A DNA stretch of 64,000 nucleotides, taken from contig JAGNKY010000001.1 of the NCBI GenBank assembly GCA_017999895.1, forward strand, positions 1-64,000, given 5' to 3'. Below are positions 39,174 to 48,478 of the stretch, in pieces (the first letter of the stretch is position 1; each line of letters opens with the position of its first letter). Source of the DNA: Bacteroidales bacterium (GTDB lineage: Bacteria > Bacteroidota > Bacteroidia > Bacteroidales > VadinHA17). The position numbers were made by a program, and so were the translations under genes. The notes under the pieces are model-generated. The model was given only the letters and a program-made list of their open reading frames with translations, had not been told where the DNA came from and ran no database searches.

Positions 39174-39268
39174 TTAACAAATAAATAATTGATTTATTAA
39201 AACTTTTTCGGCGAAAAGTTTAAATATAAATGAATCATATAGTTTTAATCTATAAAGAAGTCTCCAAT
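39174..39268. repeat. 95-bp direct repeat, copy 2
   Basis: Direct copy of 36616-36710, 95 bp long. On the minus strand it begins 22 bp after the stop of the 6-bladed-propeller gene, the same position that copy 1 has after FISUMP. Its left edge coincides with the IS target site TTAA. Confidence 0.85.
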
Positions 39269-39290
39269 GTATATGTTGTTTTTACTTTTC

Positions 39291-40568
39291 TTATCTGGGA
39301 TGTTTTTTCAGGTATACAATCTTTAGAACCGGATTATCGTCTTGTTTCAGATTGTTTGTAAAAGTTTTAAGATTTTCTTTCATTTCAGGATTGATAGCTA
39401 TTGATTTATCCAGAAATTCCGGAGAATGCTTTTCTTTAAAGCTGTAAGCATCCTCGCTGGTTATCCATATATCACCTTTGCGGTTAGTATAATCAGGAAA
39501 ATAATTTTCACCTCCATCAAGGTCATTAATAAACCCTCGATTATTCGGATCTTCTATCATTGATTCGACCGTTCCGGTAATCTTATCATATTCAAATATA
39601 ATGGACTCATTACCTTTTAAAACCCTGAAATAGGTCTTATCATAAGTTTCGAGTACAAATGACCAGATTGAAGGTTTATCCGAAGGTTCAGCCTGAAAGA
39701 AAAATAGTTCTTTAATGCTTTTTTTATGAGGTATGTTCCCCCAGTCTATTATGTATCCTTTAGTTATTGAATTTGAGTCTATTTCATATATGGTATCACC
39801 TGCCGGTTTGAGAACGATGCGGTTATCAAAGAATGTAATTGAAGGAGCCATTGATATAATGTTTCCGATATCCGAATCTGAAATGTCGGCATTTTTCAAT
39901 GGATGTTCGATTAACTTAATTGGATTTCCATCCAGATCAAAGAGTCCGGCCGAACAATTTATAAAATTAGATATGTAGTCTTTCATAATTGAACCGATAT
40001 AATAAAATGTACATAAGAAGACCGAATCGGATAGATTCCGGAAATCGTATAAAGTTCTGGAAACAGGGAAATCTCTGGTCTCAATATAGTTGCCATTTGT
40101 CTCGAATATCAAATAGCTGTCCATAGCACTTTTGAAAATAATTAATCTGTCGTCATCGGGTGTTGTTGTAAATAGACTTCCACGCAGATATTCTTTTGGC
40201 CCTCTTCCTATACTGCCGAAAGAATTCTGGAACTTACCTGTAAGGCTAAATCTCAAAACAATTCCTTCATTACTGGATATTAAATATATGTTATTATCAG
40301 TTATTTGAATTTTACTTACATTGCCAATCAGCTTTTGCTTATCCTTTGAGAGGACTACATACTGGATACTATCTGCAATTTCACTCAGTGTGATACGGGA
40401 AGCATTGTTAAAGCCCTGTCTCATATCAATTGTATGTGGATAAGGTTTTACTTCATCCATACTTTCATTTCTATCAGGATTATTTCTTAAGCAGCTTTCT
40501 GTAGCGAAAATAAAAAAAGAGATTGTAAATAAGACGGTTAGGGTCTTCAACGGATTTGTTAATTTCAT
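39291..40568 (-). CDS. 6-bladed beta-propeller lipoprotein
   Basis: Lipoprotein signal with lipobox ATESCLRN. Propeller-type repeats follow (FQNSFGSIGRGPKEYLRG is the family hallmark). It ends with a charged tail LKQDDNPVLKIVYLK. This Bacteroidota family has no assigned enzymatic role. The gene at 40701 is a paralogue and shares GSIGRGPKEY/GTIGRGPNEF and DDNPVL/TDNPVL. Confidence 0.82.
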   Translation of the reverse strand: MKLTNPLKTLTVLFTISFFIFATESCLRNNPDRNESMDEVKPYPHTIDMRQGFNNASRITLSEIADSIQYVVLSKDKQKLIGNVSKIQITDNNIYLISSNEGIVLRFSLTGKFQNSFGSIGRGPKEYLRGSLFTTTPDDDRLIIFKSAMDSYLIFETNGNYIETRDFPVSRTLYDFRNLSDSVFLCTFYYIGSIMKDYISNFINCSAGLFDLDGNPIKLIEHPLKNADISDSDIGNIISMAPSITFFDNRIVLKPAGDTIYEIDSNSITKGYIIDWGNIPHKKSIKELFFFQAEPSDKPSIWSFVLETYDKTYFRVLKGNESIIFEYDKITGTVESMIEDPNNRGFINDLDGGENYFPDYTNRKGDIWITSEDAYSFKEKHSPEFLDKSIAINPEMKENLKTFTNNLKQDDNPVLKIVYLKKHPR

Positions 40569-40700
40569 TTTTTCATTTTATAACAGTGCGATTTAAACAG
40601 AATTTTAAAGTTATTAAGATTATTTCAACTTATTTGCAAGATTGTATGCTATTACATAATTTATACATTCAACTCAGGCAAAACGTTATTTTCGTATAAA

Positions 40701-41885
40701 CTATTTTATCTTAACCAATATCAGAACCGGGTTGTCGGTCTCTTTGAGGTTTTCGGCCAGCTTTTCGAGCTCTTTTTTCTTTTGAGGGTATTTTGGAGTG
40801 GAGTTCTTAAAATCTTCAGAGCTCACCCATGTTTTGAGCTTAAGAGCATCAATCCATGAAACAAGCGTATTATCATCCCATATTGTCTTTGACCAGAAAA
40901 CCGGTCCGCCATCCAGATCGTTAATTAAGTCTTTTTCCGGATCAAAAAGTGCTCTAAAGTTGTCCTTTTTTGAGCCGATAAATGAGAGACCTTCACCTCG
41001 ACCATTACGAGGGATTACAAATTCATAATAGATATAATCGGCAAATTCGAATAAATTCATTGGGTGCAGAAAATTCTGCATAATAAATTCGGCCGTAGCC
41101 TCTGTTCTTATTTCCGGTGTAATGCGTAGCTTTCCTGCATCAATGGTTAAATGTGGTTTAAAATCTTTGTCTTCGAAAACATAAATTGTATCACAGTAAA
41201 TTTCTTTCTTAAAGAGTTGATTGTTAAATCTATAAAATAGATTTTCACCTAAAAAAGCGACATTTGGGATAGTTCTTTTCCATGGGTATTTATTTGGGAA
41301 ATTCTTGATAATATTTCCGGCAGTATCGAGCAGAATAAAGCTGTTTTCAATAGTTCCCATTGGATTACTATAGTAAATAAGTATTCCATCGTCTGTTAAC
41401 CTGAAGTTAACTGCACCTGCCTGAGGACTTTTGAATGTTCTGACAAGTTCACCGTTTTTTGAAAAAACCAGAAATTTCTGTTGCCAGCCATCGGCAAGAT
41501 AAACAGATTCACTTTTTGGATCAACATCCACGTCGTGCGCAAGAGTAAATTCATTCGGCCCTCTGCCTATAGTACCTATTTTTGTGACAAAAGAACCGTC
41601 ATGCCGGAACATATTTATATTTGTAGAATAATGTGTTAAGAAGAAACTTTTGCTTCTTATTATATTACGGATCCCTGGTATTACACTTTGTCCGGTAGTT
41701 TCCAGAGGGATGTATTGAATATCTGTAGCACCTAAATCGGACAGCTTCAGGGTGGCCGGTTCAGGTAACTCTTTCAAATCGAAAGTTATAATCCTGTTCT
41801 CAGTCTTTGTTTTTGAATTTTTACAGCTCGTCGGAACTGCAATTAGAAGCAGGACCGTTAAAAAGAATTGCAAAAATGTTTTCAT
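40701..41885 (-). CDS. 6-bladed beta-propeller lipoprotein (paralogue)
   Basis: Lipoprotein signal with lipobox VPTSCKNS. The family motif FVTKIGTIGRGPNEFTLAHDVDVD near residue 100 and the end LKETDNPVLILVKIK match the neighbour at 39291. The two lie in tandem, 132 bp apart, and probably arose by duplication. Role unknown. Confidence 0.82.
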   Translation of the reverse strand: MKTFLQFFLTVLLLIAVPTSCKNSKTKTENRIITFDLKELPEPATLKLSDLGATDIQYIPLETTGQSVIPGIRNIIRSKSFFLTHYSTNINMFRHDGSFVTKIGTIGRGPNEFTLAHDVDVDPKSESVYLADGWQQKFLVFSKNGELVRTFKSPQAGAVNFRLTDDGILIYYSNPMGTIENSFILLDTAGNIIKNFPNKYPWKRTIPNVAFLGENLFYRFNNQLFKKEIYCDTIYVFEDKDFKPHLTIDAGKLRITPEIRTEATAEFIMQNFLHPMNLFEFADYIYYEFVIPRNGRGEGLSFIGSKKDNFRALFDPEKDLINDLDGGPVFWSKTIWDDNTLVSWIDALKLKTWVSSEDFKNSTPKYPQKKKELEKLAENLKETDNPVLILVKIK

Positions 41886-42204
41886 TGTTTTGTTTATTAA
41901 TCATTTGTATGTCATTATATTAACGACACAAGTCGTTAAAAATCAAACTTCATTCTGGTTAAAACTTTATATTAAGTTATATCAAATATACGACTATTTA
42001 ATTAGATAAACAACTAATTATTTAATATTTTTTATGTTGATTATGCTTTACTTAATTGTATCTCTACTGCGAGAGGGAGTGGAAAAAACAGAGAAATTAT
42101 TCAAAGTAAAAGATAAAAGGCACAGGATAAAAGGAATTATAACAGGGCTTCCGCCTTTGCATAGCTTTGGCGGATAAACTTCTCGTCCTTACTCCGAAAT
42201 TTCG
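41886..42204. other. Gene-free 319-bp stretch before tRNA-Gln
   Basis: AT-rich promoter side of the propeller gene. A weak hairpin TCCGCC...GGCGGA lies at about 42149-42173, within 60 bp of the tRNA 3' end on its strand, and could help end its transcript. No coding frame seen. Confidence 0.35.
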
Positions 42205-42277
42205 TTGCTCCGTCAGGGCTCGAACCTGAACTTTTCTGATCCAGAGTCAGACGTGTTGCCAATTACACCACGGAGCA
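42205..42277 (-). tRNA. tRNA-Gln (anticodon CTG)
   Basis: Acceptor TGCTCCG/CGGAGCA, discriminator A, D-arm with GGTGTAATTGGCAACA, T-loop GTTCGAGC. The anticodon stem TCTGA/TCAGA encloses CTCTGGA, so the anticodon is CTG, reading CAG. It lies 50 bp downstream of glnS on the same strand. Confidence 0.92.
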
Positions 42278-42327
42278 TCTTTCTGGCTGCAAATATAAAA
42301 ATTCTTTCCTTAACTGGCAGCATAGTG

Positions 42328-44034
42328 TTATACTTTGCTCACTTTTGTCCATGTATCCTTGAGTGGTACTGTCCGGTTAAAAATTAGTGTAGAGTCTGTG
42401 GAATCGGGATCAACACAGAAATATCCGACTCGCTGGAACTGGAACTTATCGAGTGGACGTGCTCTTTTAAGAGACGGCTCAACTTTACAATTATTTAGTA
42501 TTTTCAACGAATCGGGATTTAAGAACTCCCTGAAGTCATGGCCCTTTTGTCCTGCTGGATCCTCATGATTAAAGAGTCGGTCGTATAGCCTGATTTCTGC
42601 GTCAACTGCATGGCTGACAGGAACCCAGTGAATAGTTGTTTTTACTTTCCGGCCTGATGAATGCCCTCCGCTTCGTGAGTCGGGATCGTAAGTGCAATAA
42701 ATTTCTTCAATCATTCCGGATGATTCATTGGTTTTAAAACCTTCGCATTTGATGATATAAGCGCCCTTCAACCTCACTTCATTTCCTGGATATAGTCTGA
42801 AGTACCCTTTAGTAGGAGTAATCATAAAATCATCTCTCTCAATATAAAGTTCTCTTTCGAATGGAATTTTTCTGCTGCCCATCCTTTCATCTTCAGGATT
42901 GTTTTCGATTTCTATTTCCTCTGTAAAATATTCGGGGTAATTTGTTATTATGACTTTTACAGGATTCAGCACTCCAAATACTCTTGGAACTCTCAGATTA
43001 AGGTCGTCCCTGACTGCATGTTCAAGCAGTGAAATATCATTTACTGCTTCAAATTTTGTATATCCTATAAGGTCAATAAATTTTCTGATTGCTTCTGGTG
43101 TATAACCCCGTCTACGTAAGCCGCAAAGTGTTGGCATTCGCGGGTCATCCCAACCGGTTACTCGGCCTTCCTGAACAAGTTCCAGTAGCATTCTTTTACT
43201 CATAACAGTATAAGTTAAGTTAAGTCTGTTGAATTCAATTTGCCTTGGCCGGTAATCTCCTGTCTTGAGTTGATCAATAAACCAGTCGTAAAGAGGCCTA
43301 TGTACTTCAAACTCAAGTGTGCAAAGAGAGTGAGTAACGCCTTCAAAATAATCGCACTGCCCGTGGGCAAAATCATATGTAGGGTAAACAAACCATTTTG
43401 TTCCTGTACGGTGATGAGGAGTTTTAAGTATCCTGTACATAATTGGATCGCGCATGTGCATATTAGGAGAAGACATGTCTATTTTTGCCCTTAGTACACG
43501 GCTTCCTTCTTCGAACTCGCCTTTCTTCATCCTTTCGAAAAGGTCAAGATTCTCCTGAATCGGGCGGTTACGATAAGGGCTCTCAATTCCAGGCCTGGTA
43601 GGTGTACCTCGTTGTTCCGATATTACCTCGGCAGACTGATCATCAACGTATGCAAGCCTTCTTTTTATAAGATCAATAGCGAACTCATACAACTTGCCAA
43701 AATAATCTGAAGCATAATATTCCCTATCCTCCCAGTCAAATCCCAGCCATCTGATATCTTCCTTAATGGAATCAACATACTCCACATCTTCTTTTTCAGG
43801 GTTTGTGTCGTCGAACCTGAGATTGCATTTTCCACCATATTTAAGAGCCAAACCGAAGTCGAGGCAAATTGCCTTTGCATGACCTATATGTAAATATCCG
43901 TTTGGTTCCGGAGGAAACCGGGTTATGATCTTGCCTCCGTTCTTTCCCTCTTTCAGATCGTCAATTATTATTTGCTCAATGAAATTTACAGGCGGCTTCT
44001 TATCTCCTGTCCCATCCGATGTTGCTCCGTTCAT
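42328..44034 (-). CDS. glnS: Glutamine--tRNA ligase
   Basis: Class Ic aminoacyl-tRNA synthetase. HIGH motif in [11 protein letters not shown] and KMSKS motif in [12 protein letters not shown]. The C-terminal anticodon-binding beta-barrels are complete (568 residues). It charges tRNA-Gln directly, so no Gln amidation route is needed for this tRNA. Its substrate tRNA lies immediately downstream. Confidence 0.95.
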   Translation of the reverse strand: MNGATSDGTGDKKPPVNFIEQIIIDDLKEGKNGGKIITRFPPEPNGYLHIGHAKAICLDFGLALKYGGKCNLRFDDTNPEKEDVEYVDSIKEDIRWLGFDWEDREYYASDYFGKLYEFAIDLIKRRLAYVDDQSAEVISEQRGTPTRPGIESPYRNRPIQENLDLFERMKKGEFEEGSRVLRAKIDMSSPNMHMRDPIMYRILKTPHHRTGTKWFVYPTYDFAHGQCDYFEGVTHSLCTLEFEVHRPLYDWFIDQLKTGDYRPRQIEFNRLNLTYTVMSKRMLLELVQEGRVTGWDDPRMPTLCGLRRRGYTPEAIRKFIDLIGYTKFEAVNDISLLEHAVRDDLNLRVPRVFGVLNPVKVIITNYPEYFTEEIEIENNPEDERMGSRKIPFERELYIERDDFMITPTKGYFRLYPGNEVRLKGAYIIKCEGFKTNESSGMIEEIYCTYDPDSRSGGHSSGRKVKTTIHWVPVSHAVDAEIRLYDRLFNHEDPAGQKGHDFREFLNPDSLKILNNCKVEPSLKRARPLDKFQFQRVGYFCVDPDSTDSTLIFNRTVPLKDTWTKVSKV

Positions 44035-44394
44035 CCTTAAGTATTTAAAAAGTACAAAATTAGAAAAATTTGAGTTTATAAGATATTTAATTAAACTCTG
44101 TTACTGACTTTGTCTTTTCTGTCATAGAAACCATAGAAACCTTCTTGACCTTTCTTCATCATATTTTGTATGGCAAGACCGCACAACGTTTTCGCAGTGT
44201 ATATTTTAGACAACTAAATTAATTTTATAATATGACTTTCGAAGTAAATGGTTATTTTTAATTTTCAGTTTAACCAATAAAAATTTATTTGAACCTGATA
44301 TTTTGAATATCTTTAAAAGATTTACACGAACGAAAAATTATATCGATATATATGATTGATATTCAATATATAAATATATACTGGTAGATATATT
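44035..44394. other. 360-bp divergent spacer, glnS/folB
   Basis: AT-rich, holding the start regions of both genes. No hairpin, ORF or clear consensus promoter was seen. Confidence 0.4.
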
Positions 44395-44763
44395 ATGGGA
44401 CTAATTCAGCTAGAAGGTATGGAGTTTTACTCCTTTCATGGCCATTACCCTGAGGAGCAGATAGTAGGAAGCAGGTTTGTAGTTGACCTGACTATTGAAA
44501 CAGATATGAGTAAACCGTCGGAAAGCGATAATCTGAGCGATGCTATTGATTACCAGAGAGCATATGAAATTGTAAGAGCAGAGATGGAAAAGAAATCATA
44601 TCTGCTTGAGAATATTGCAGGTCGGATAATAAAAGCTCTCTGTGCTGAAATAAAAGGAATAGAAAGCATCACAGTTAAAGTTTCAAAGCTCAATCCGCCT
44701 GTTGGCGGCAAGACAAGTTCTGTAAGTATTATTATGAGCCATAAGAACGATCATGCTGCTTAG
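44395..44763 (+). CDS. folB: Dihydroneopterin aldolase
   Basis: Folate pathway. Motifs FYSFHGHYPEEQIVGSRFVVDL at the start and YLLENIAGRII (active-site Glu and Lys neighbourhood) further on. Length 122 is normal for FolB, which assembles as an octamer. Confidence 0.93.
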   Translation: MGLIQLEGMEFYSFHGHYPEEQIVGSRFVVDLTIETDMSKPSESDNLSDAIDYQRAYEIVRAEMEKKSYLLENIAGRIIKALCAEIKGIESITVKVSKLNPPVGGKTSSVSIIMSHKNDHAA

Positions 44764-44821
44764 CTCATATATCGAAATTTAAAATCGAGTCACTATTTTT
44801 ACCGTTACAAAAAATTCAAAT

Positions 44822-45406
44822 ATGCAAATAAATCTGAAAGAAATAGTTGCTGCTTTTATGGTGCTTTTTGCCATAATTGACATTCCCGGGTCTATCCCAA
44901 TTATTCTGGACATTAAGTCCAAAACCGGGGAAATTGAGCCACTCAAAGCCACACTTGTGGCATCGGCAATATTTTTGGCTTTCCTGTTTATTGGCAGTCC
45001 TCTTCTGGAGATATTCGGTATTGATGTATTCTCCTTTGCAATTGCCGGTTCATTTATAATTTTTCTGATAGGTATGGAAATGGTTCTTGGGATTGAGATT
45101 TTCAAATATCATACGGCTGGTGGCGGATCTATTGTCCCGATTGCATTTCCACTTATAGCAGGTGCAGGATCTATAACAACCATACTTTCTATTAAGGCTG
45201 AATATCAAACAATAAATATTCTCATTGCCTTGATCCTGAATATGATAATAGTTTATCTGGTTCTGAGGCTCACATATCAATTCGAAAAGTTATTAGGTCA
45301 GGGCGGGCTTCTAATACTGAAGAAGTTCTTTGGAGTAATTCTACTTTCCATTGCAATAAAGCTTTTCATTACCAATACCGGAATAGTTCTTCCTAATGCA
45401 AGATAA
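44822..45406 (+). CDS. MarC/UPF0056 family membrane protein
   Basis: 194 residues with six hydrophobic helices. The family motifs FAIIDIPGSIPI at the start, FSFAIAGSFIIFLIGMEM and FPLIAGAGSITT are present. Integral inner-membrane protein. Function unknown despite the MarC name. Overlaps rnhA by 11 bp. Confidence 0.9.
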   Translation: MQINLKEIVAAFMVLFAIIDIPGSIPIILDIKSKTGEIEPLKATLVASAIFLAFLFIGSPLLEIFGIDVFSFAIAGSFIIFLIGMEMVLGIEIFKYHTAGGGSIVPIAFPLIAGAGSITTILSIKAEYQTINILIALILNMIIVYLVLRLTYQFEKLLGQGGLLILKKFFGVILLSIAIKLFITNTGIVLPNAR

Positions 45407-45875
45407 GATTACTATATATGCCGATGGAGCGGCCAGAGGGAATCCGGGCCCTGGAGGATATGGCACCATAATAATTTATGGCCCTCACCGAAAAGAACTT
45501 TCTGCCGGTTACAGGCTTACAACAAATAACAGAATGGAGCTCATGGCTGTGATTGCAGGACTTGAAGCGCTCAAAAAAACCGGATGTGACGTTGTGATTT
45601 ATACCGATTCAAAATATGTTGCAGATGCTGTTGGGAAAGGCTGGCTTTTTTCGTGGGAATCGAAACAGTTTAGAAAAAAGAAAAACAGCGATTTGTGGAT
45701 AAGATTTCTTAAAGCATTCAGGCAACACAATGTAGATATAGTATGGATAAAAGGTCATAATGACAACCCCGAGAATGAAAGATGTGACCGACTTGCGGTT
45801 GAGGCATCAATGGGACCTGTTTTATTCGACGATCCAGGCTATAAACCTGAAGATAATGACGTCCTGCAGTTTTAA
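45396..45875 (+). CDS. rnhA: Ribonuclease HI
   Basis: Cleaves RNA in RNA-DNA hybrids. Catalytic acids are in IYADGAARGNPGPGG (Asp), NNRMELMAVIAGLEAL (Glu) and IYTDSKYV (Asp), with the last Asp in the ERCDRLA segment. Length 159 is normal. Translationally coupled to the upstream membrane gene. Confidence 0.95.
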   Translation: MQDKITIYADGAARGNPGPGGYGTIIIYGPHRKELSAGYRLTTNNRMELMAVIAGLEALKKTGCDVVIYTDSKYVADAVGKGWLFSWESKQFRKKKNSDLWIRFLKAFRQHNVDIVWIKGHNDNPENERCDRLAVEASMGPVLFDDPGYKPEDNDVLQF

Positions 45876-46004
45876 ATCAGTTAGATAAGCGGAATATATT
45901 TTTAATATAATAATTTCTCTTACAGACCTGAAAGGGAACGTGGCATTCTCCCGTTAATGCTTATGAATTATTAAATACCTGATTGATAAGTAATATTATT
46001 ATTT

Positions 46005-46811
46005 TCAGGCTCCTTTATAAACAGGTTGTTTCCATGGTTCGGGCGGTTCATATTTACTCATGGACGCCCATCTGATCCCGCGTTTCTGGATTTCCAATGC
46101 CTGAGGCACATTGAAATCGGCAGCAACGTGTCCAAGTGAAGAATAAAATACTCGACCGTTACCATACATTTTTTTCCATACAACAGGAACGACTGTTCCA
46201 CCTATCCATGAAGCGTATTTGTCGCTGAATGTTGTTGTTGCAAGAACTTTTACATTTGGATCAACATGTACGTAGTATTGTTCAGAGTGCATGTCGAAGT
46301 CGGTTAATCCTGCAGTTACTGGATCTTTTCTGTCAATAATATTTACTCTATAATCGATTACTCCTCCGGGGTGTGCAACCCATTGCCCTCCGACCATAAA
46401 CTGATATTCGGTATTATTACGGAATGAATCTCCGAGCCCACCGTGCCAGCCGGCAATTCCAACGCCGTTTTTCACGGCATCGAGTAGAGACTTCTCCTGA
46501 GCAGAGGAAATCTGGCCCATTGTCCATGCCTGAATTATTAGATCGAGATTATTCAGGTCGATTTTAATATATGCGTCGAGAGTATCCGACACTATTACCT
46601 GTGCCCCTTCTGATTCCATCCAGGGCACAAAAATATCTCTGCATTTATCGGGCTCATGTCCCATCCATCCGCCCCATACGAAAAGAACCTTTTTACCCTT
46701 AAGCACTGATGGAGTATTTTTTGTCTGCATGGAACCATAAAGCCCGGGGGCAGCGGCTGCAACAGCAGTAAGTACCGCTCCCTTACGTATAAATGAACGT
46801 CGTGTAATCAT
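46005..46811 (-). CDS. Tat-exported ThuA-domain protein
   Basis: Twin-arginine leader [21 protein letters not shown]. The ThuA fold follows: [33 protein letters not shown] near the middle, [13 protein letters not shown], and a late [12 protein letters not shown]. ThuA proteins are linked to sugar breakdown, but the reaction here is unknown. Length 268. Confidence 0.85.
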   Translation of the reverse strand: MITRRSFIRKGAVLTAVAAAAPGLYGSMQTKNTPSVLKGKKVLFVWGGWMGHEPDKCRDIFVPWMESEGAQVIVSDTLDAYIKIDLNNLDLIIQAWTMGQISSAQEKSLLDAVKNGVGIAGWHGGLGDSFRNNTEYQFMVGGQWVAHPGGVIDYRVNIIDRKDPVTAGLTDFDMHSEQYYVHVDPNVKVLATTTFSDKYASWIGGTVVPVVWKKMYGNGRVFYSSLGHVAADFNVPQALEIQKRGIRWASMSKYEPPEPWKQPVYKGA

Positions 46812-47264
46812 GATAAATCTCTTTTATGCTAATATAGTACAAATAAACAAACTCGAAAAACAATTTAAAAATTTATGGTTAAAATATAGAAAGATATTTG
46901 ACACTTCAGATCTTTCAAATGTTGAAATGAAGAAAAGTGAGATAAGATGGAAATAAGTTTTCCTTTTTATGTACCTGTGTTATCAAAGATAGTTCTGCCG
47001 AAGGAATAGTTTAGGCAGGGATTCAGGTGGCAAATAAACTATATGCTTAATTATAAGCTTTTATAAAGAACAACAGTTAATCATAAACTTTAATTAATTT
47101 TGAAAAGATTAAGTCGTAGATTAATTTTAAAGTGATGCGGATAAATATTTCTTTCAGGCCGAATAGGTGAGAAAAATGATTTTCAATTTAATATGATTTA
47201 TTTGTTTTATGATATTTAAGTAATATGATCTGTGTAGTTTTACTTGTATAAATTTTTATTGAGG
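46812..47264. other. 453-bp divergent spacer
   Basis: AT-rich, between the divergent thuA-like gene and holB. No open frame with protein-like composition and no strong hairpin was seen. Confidence 0.4.
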
Positions 47265-48398
47265 ATGAAATTTTCTCTCATACCCGGGCATACCGAATTA
47301 ATCGGCAAGCTTATCAGGTCGGTGCAGGAAGAGCGGGTAAGCCATGCTCAACTTTTTACCGGGCCTGAAGGGTGTGCAAGTTTGGCTGTTGCACTTGCAT
47401 ACGCACAATTCATAGGATGTGAGAACCGTCAGCCTGCTGATTCGTGCGGAATATGCAAATCTTGTATCAAACACGAAAAGATGATTCATCCCGACATTCA
47501 TTATGTCTATCCTGTCTTGAAAAAGAAGAACAGTACCGATGAGCCGGTGAGCGACGATTACATAAGCCAATGGAGGGAATTCATAATCAGTTCGCCATTC
47601 AGAAGTGTCAGCGAATGGTTTGATGAAATAGGGTCGGGAGAAAAGGCCCAGGGAATGATTTATTCTGCCGAATCGTCTGAGATAATAAGAAAACTCAGTC
47701 TCAAGCCTTATGAGTCGGATTTCAAGATTATGATAATATGGCTTCCGGAAAGAATGAATCAGACGTCGGCAAACAAACTCCTGAAGATAATAGAAGAACC
47801 TCCGGAAAAAACTATATTCCTTCTGGTAAGCGATGAACCCGACAAGATTATTCCGACGATACTCTCGAGATGTCAGGTTATAAAAGTTCCGGCTTTCAGC
47901 CACGACGAAATAAAAAACCATCTTAGGAGCATTTTTGGCGCCACGGATGCTCAAGCTGATGAGATAGCCAGACTTTCCCGAGGAAATATTCTTAAGGCTG
48001 AAGAGCTGTTCAGAAACGATGAAACACAGAAACAGAATCTCGAAAAATTCATTTCTCTTATGCGAAACGCATGGAAGAGGGATGTGATAGCTTTAATTGC
48101 ATGGTCGGAGGAAAGATCTTCCGAAGGAAGAGAATCACAAAAAAAGTTTCTCGACTACTCTTTGCGCCTTCTACGGGAAAATCTGATGTTAACCCTTGGA
48201 CAGAAACAAAATGAACTTGTATATCTCGCACGGGATGAGGCTATGTTTTCAGAGAAATTTCATCCTTTTATAAATACTTCCAATATTTTTGAACTTTCCG
48301 GTGAATTCGGTCAGGCAATATCAAATATTGAAGCGAATGGATATGCAAAACTTGTTTTTCTTGATCTTGCTCTAAAAGTCTCCAGATTGATTCGCTAA
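47265..48398 (+). CDS. holB: DNA polymerase III delta' subunit
   Basis: Clamp-loader subunit. The ATG at 47265 (MKFSLIPGHTELIGKLIRSV) is preferred over the TTG at 47244. The zinc Cys set is CENRQPADSCGICKSC. The AAA+ sensor region includes NKLLKIIEEPPEKTIFLLVS and ILSRCQVI. Like other delta' subunits it lacks a working Walker A. Length 377. Confidence 0.92.
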   Translation: MKFSLIPGHTELIGKLIRSVQEERVSHAQLFTGPEGCASLAVALAYAQFIGCENRQPADSCGICKSCIKHEKMIHPDIHYVYPVLKKKNSTDEPVSDDYISQWREFIISSPFRSVSEWFDEIGSGEKAQGMIYSAESSEIIRKLSLKPYESDFKIMIIWLPERMNQTSANKLLKIIEEPPEKTIFLLVSDEPDKIIPTILSRCQVIKVPAFSHDEIKNHLRSIFGATDAQADEIARLSRGNILKAEELFRNDETQKQNLEKFISLMRNAWKRDVIALIAWSEERSSEGRESQKKFLDYSLRLLRENLMLTLGQKQNELVYLARDEAMFSEKFHPFINTSNIFELSGEFGQAISNIEANGYAKLVFLDLALKVSRLIR

Positions 48399-48419
48399 CG
48401 AAAGGTATATTTTTTGCAA

Positions 48420-48449
48420 TTGCTATATTGTAGTAATTCACTAATTTTG
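48420..48449 (+). promoter_or_regulatory. Bacteroidota promoter of the ricT-gldH-trmB-atl group
   Basis: TTG at 48420-48422, 19-bp spacer, then TAATTTTG at 48442-48449. This is a full match to the TTG-N19-TAnnTTTG consensus. It lies 30 bp before the ricT ATG and is the best promoter seen in the window. Confidence 0.65.
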
Positions 48450-48478
48450 TCTTCCCGTAAAAAGCAAAATAATAAAAC

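Noticed and set aside
42149..42173. TCCGCC...GGCGGA as a firm terminator for tRNA-Gln
   Set aside because: 13-nt loop and no T-run on the needed side, so kept only as a weak note.
42206..42225. CCGTCAGGG-like match to the REP core
   Set aside because: It is the acceptor and T-stem of tRNA-Gln, so the resemblance is chance.
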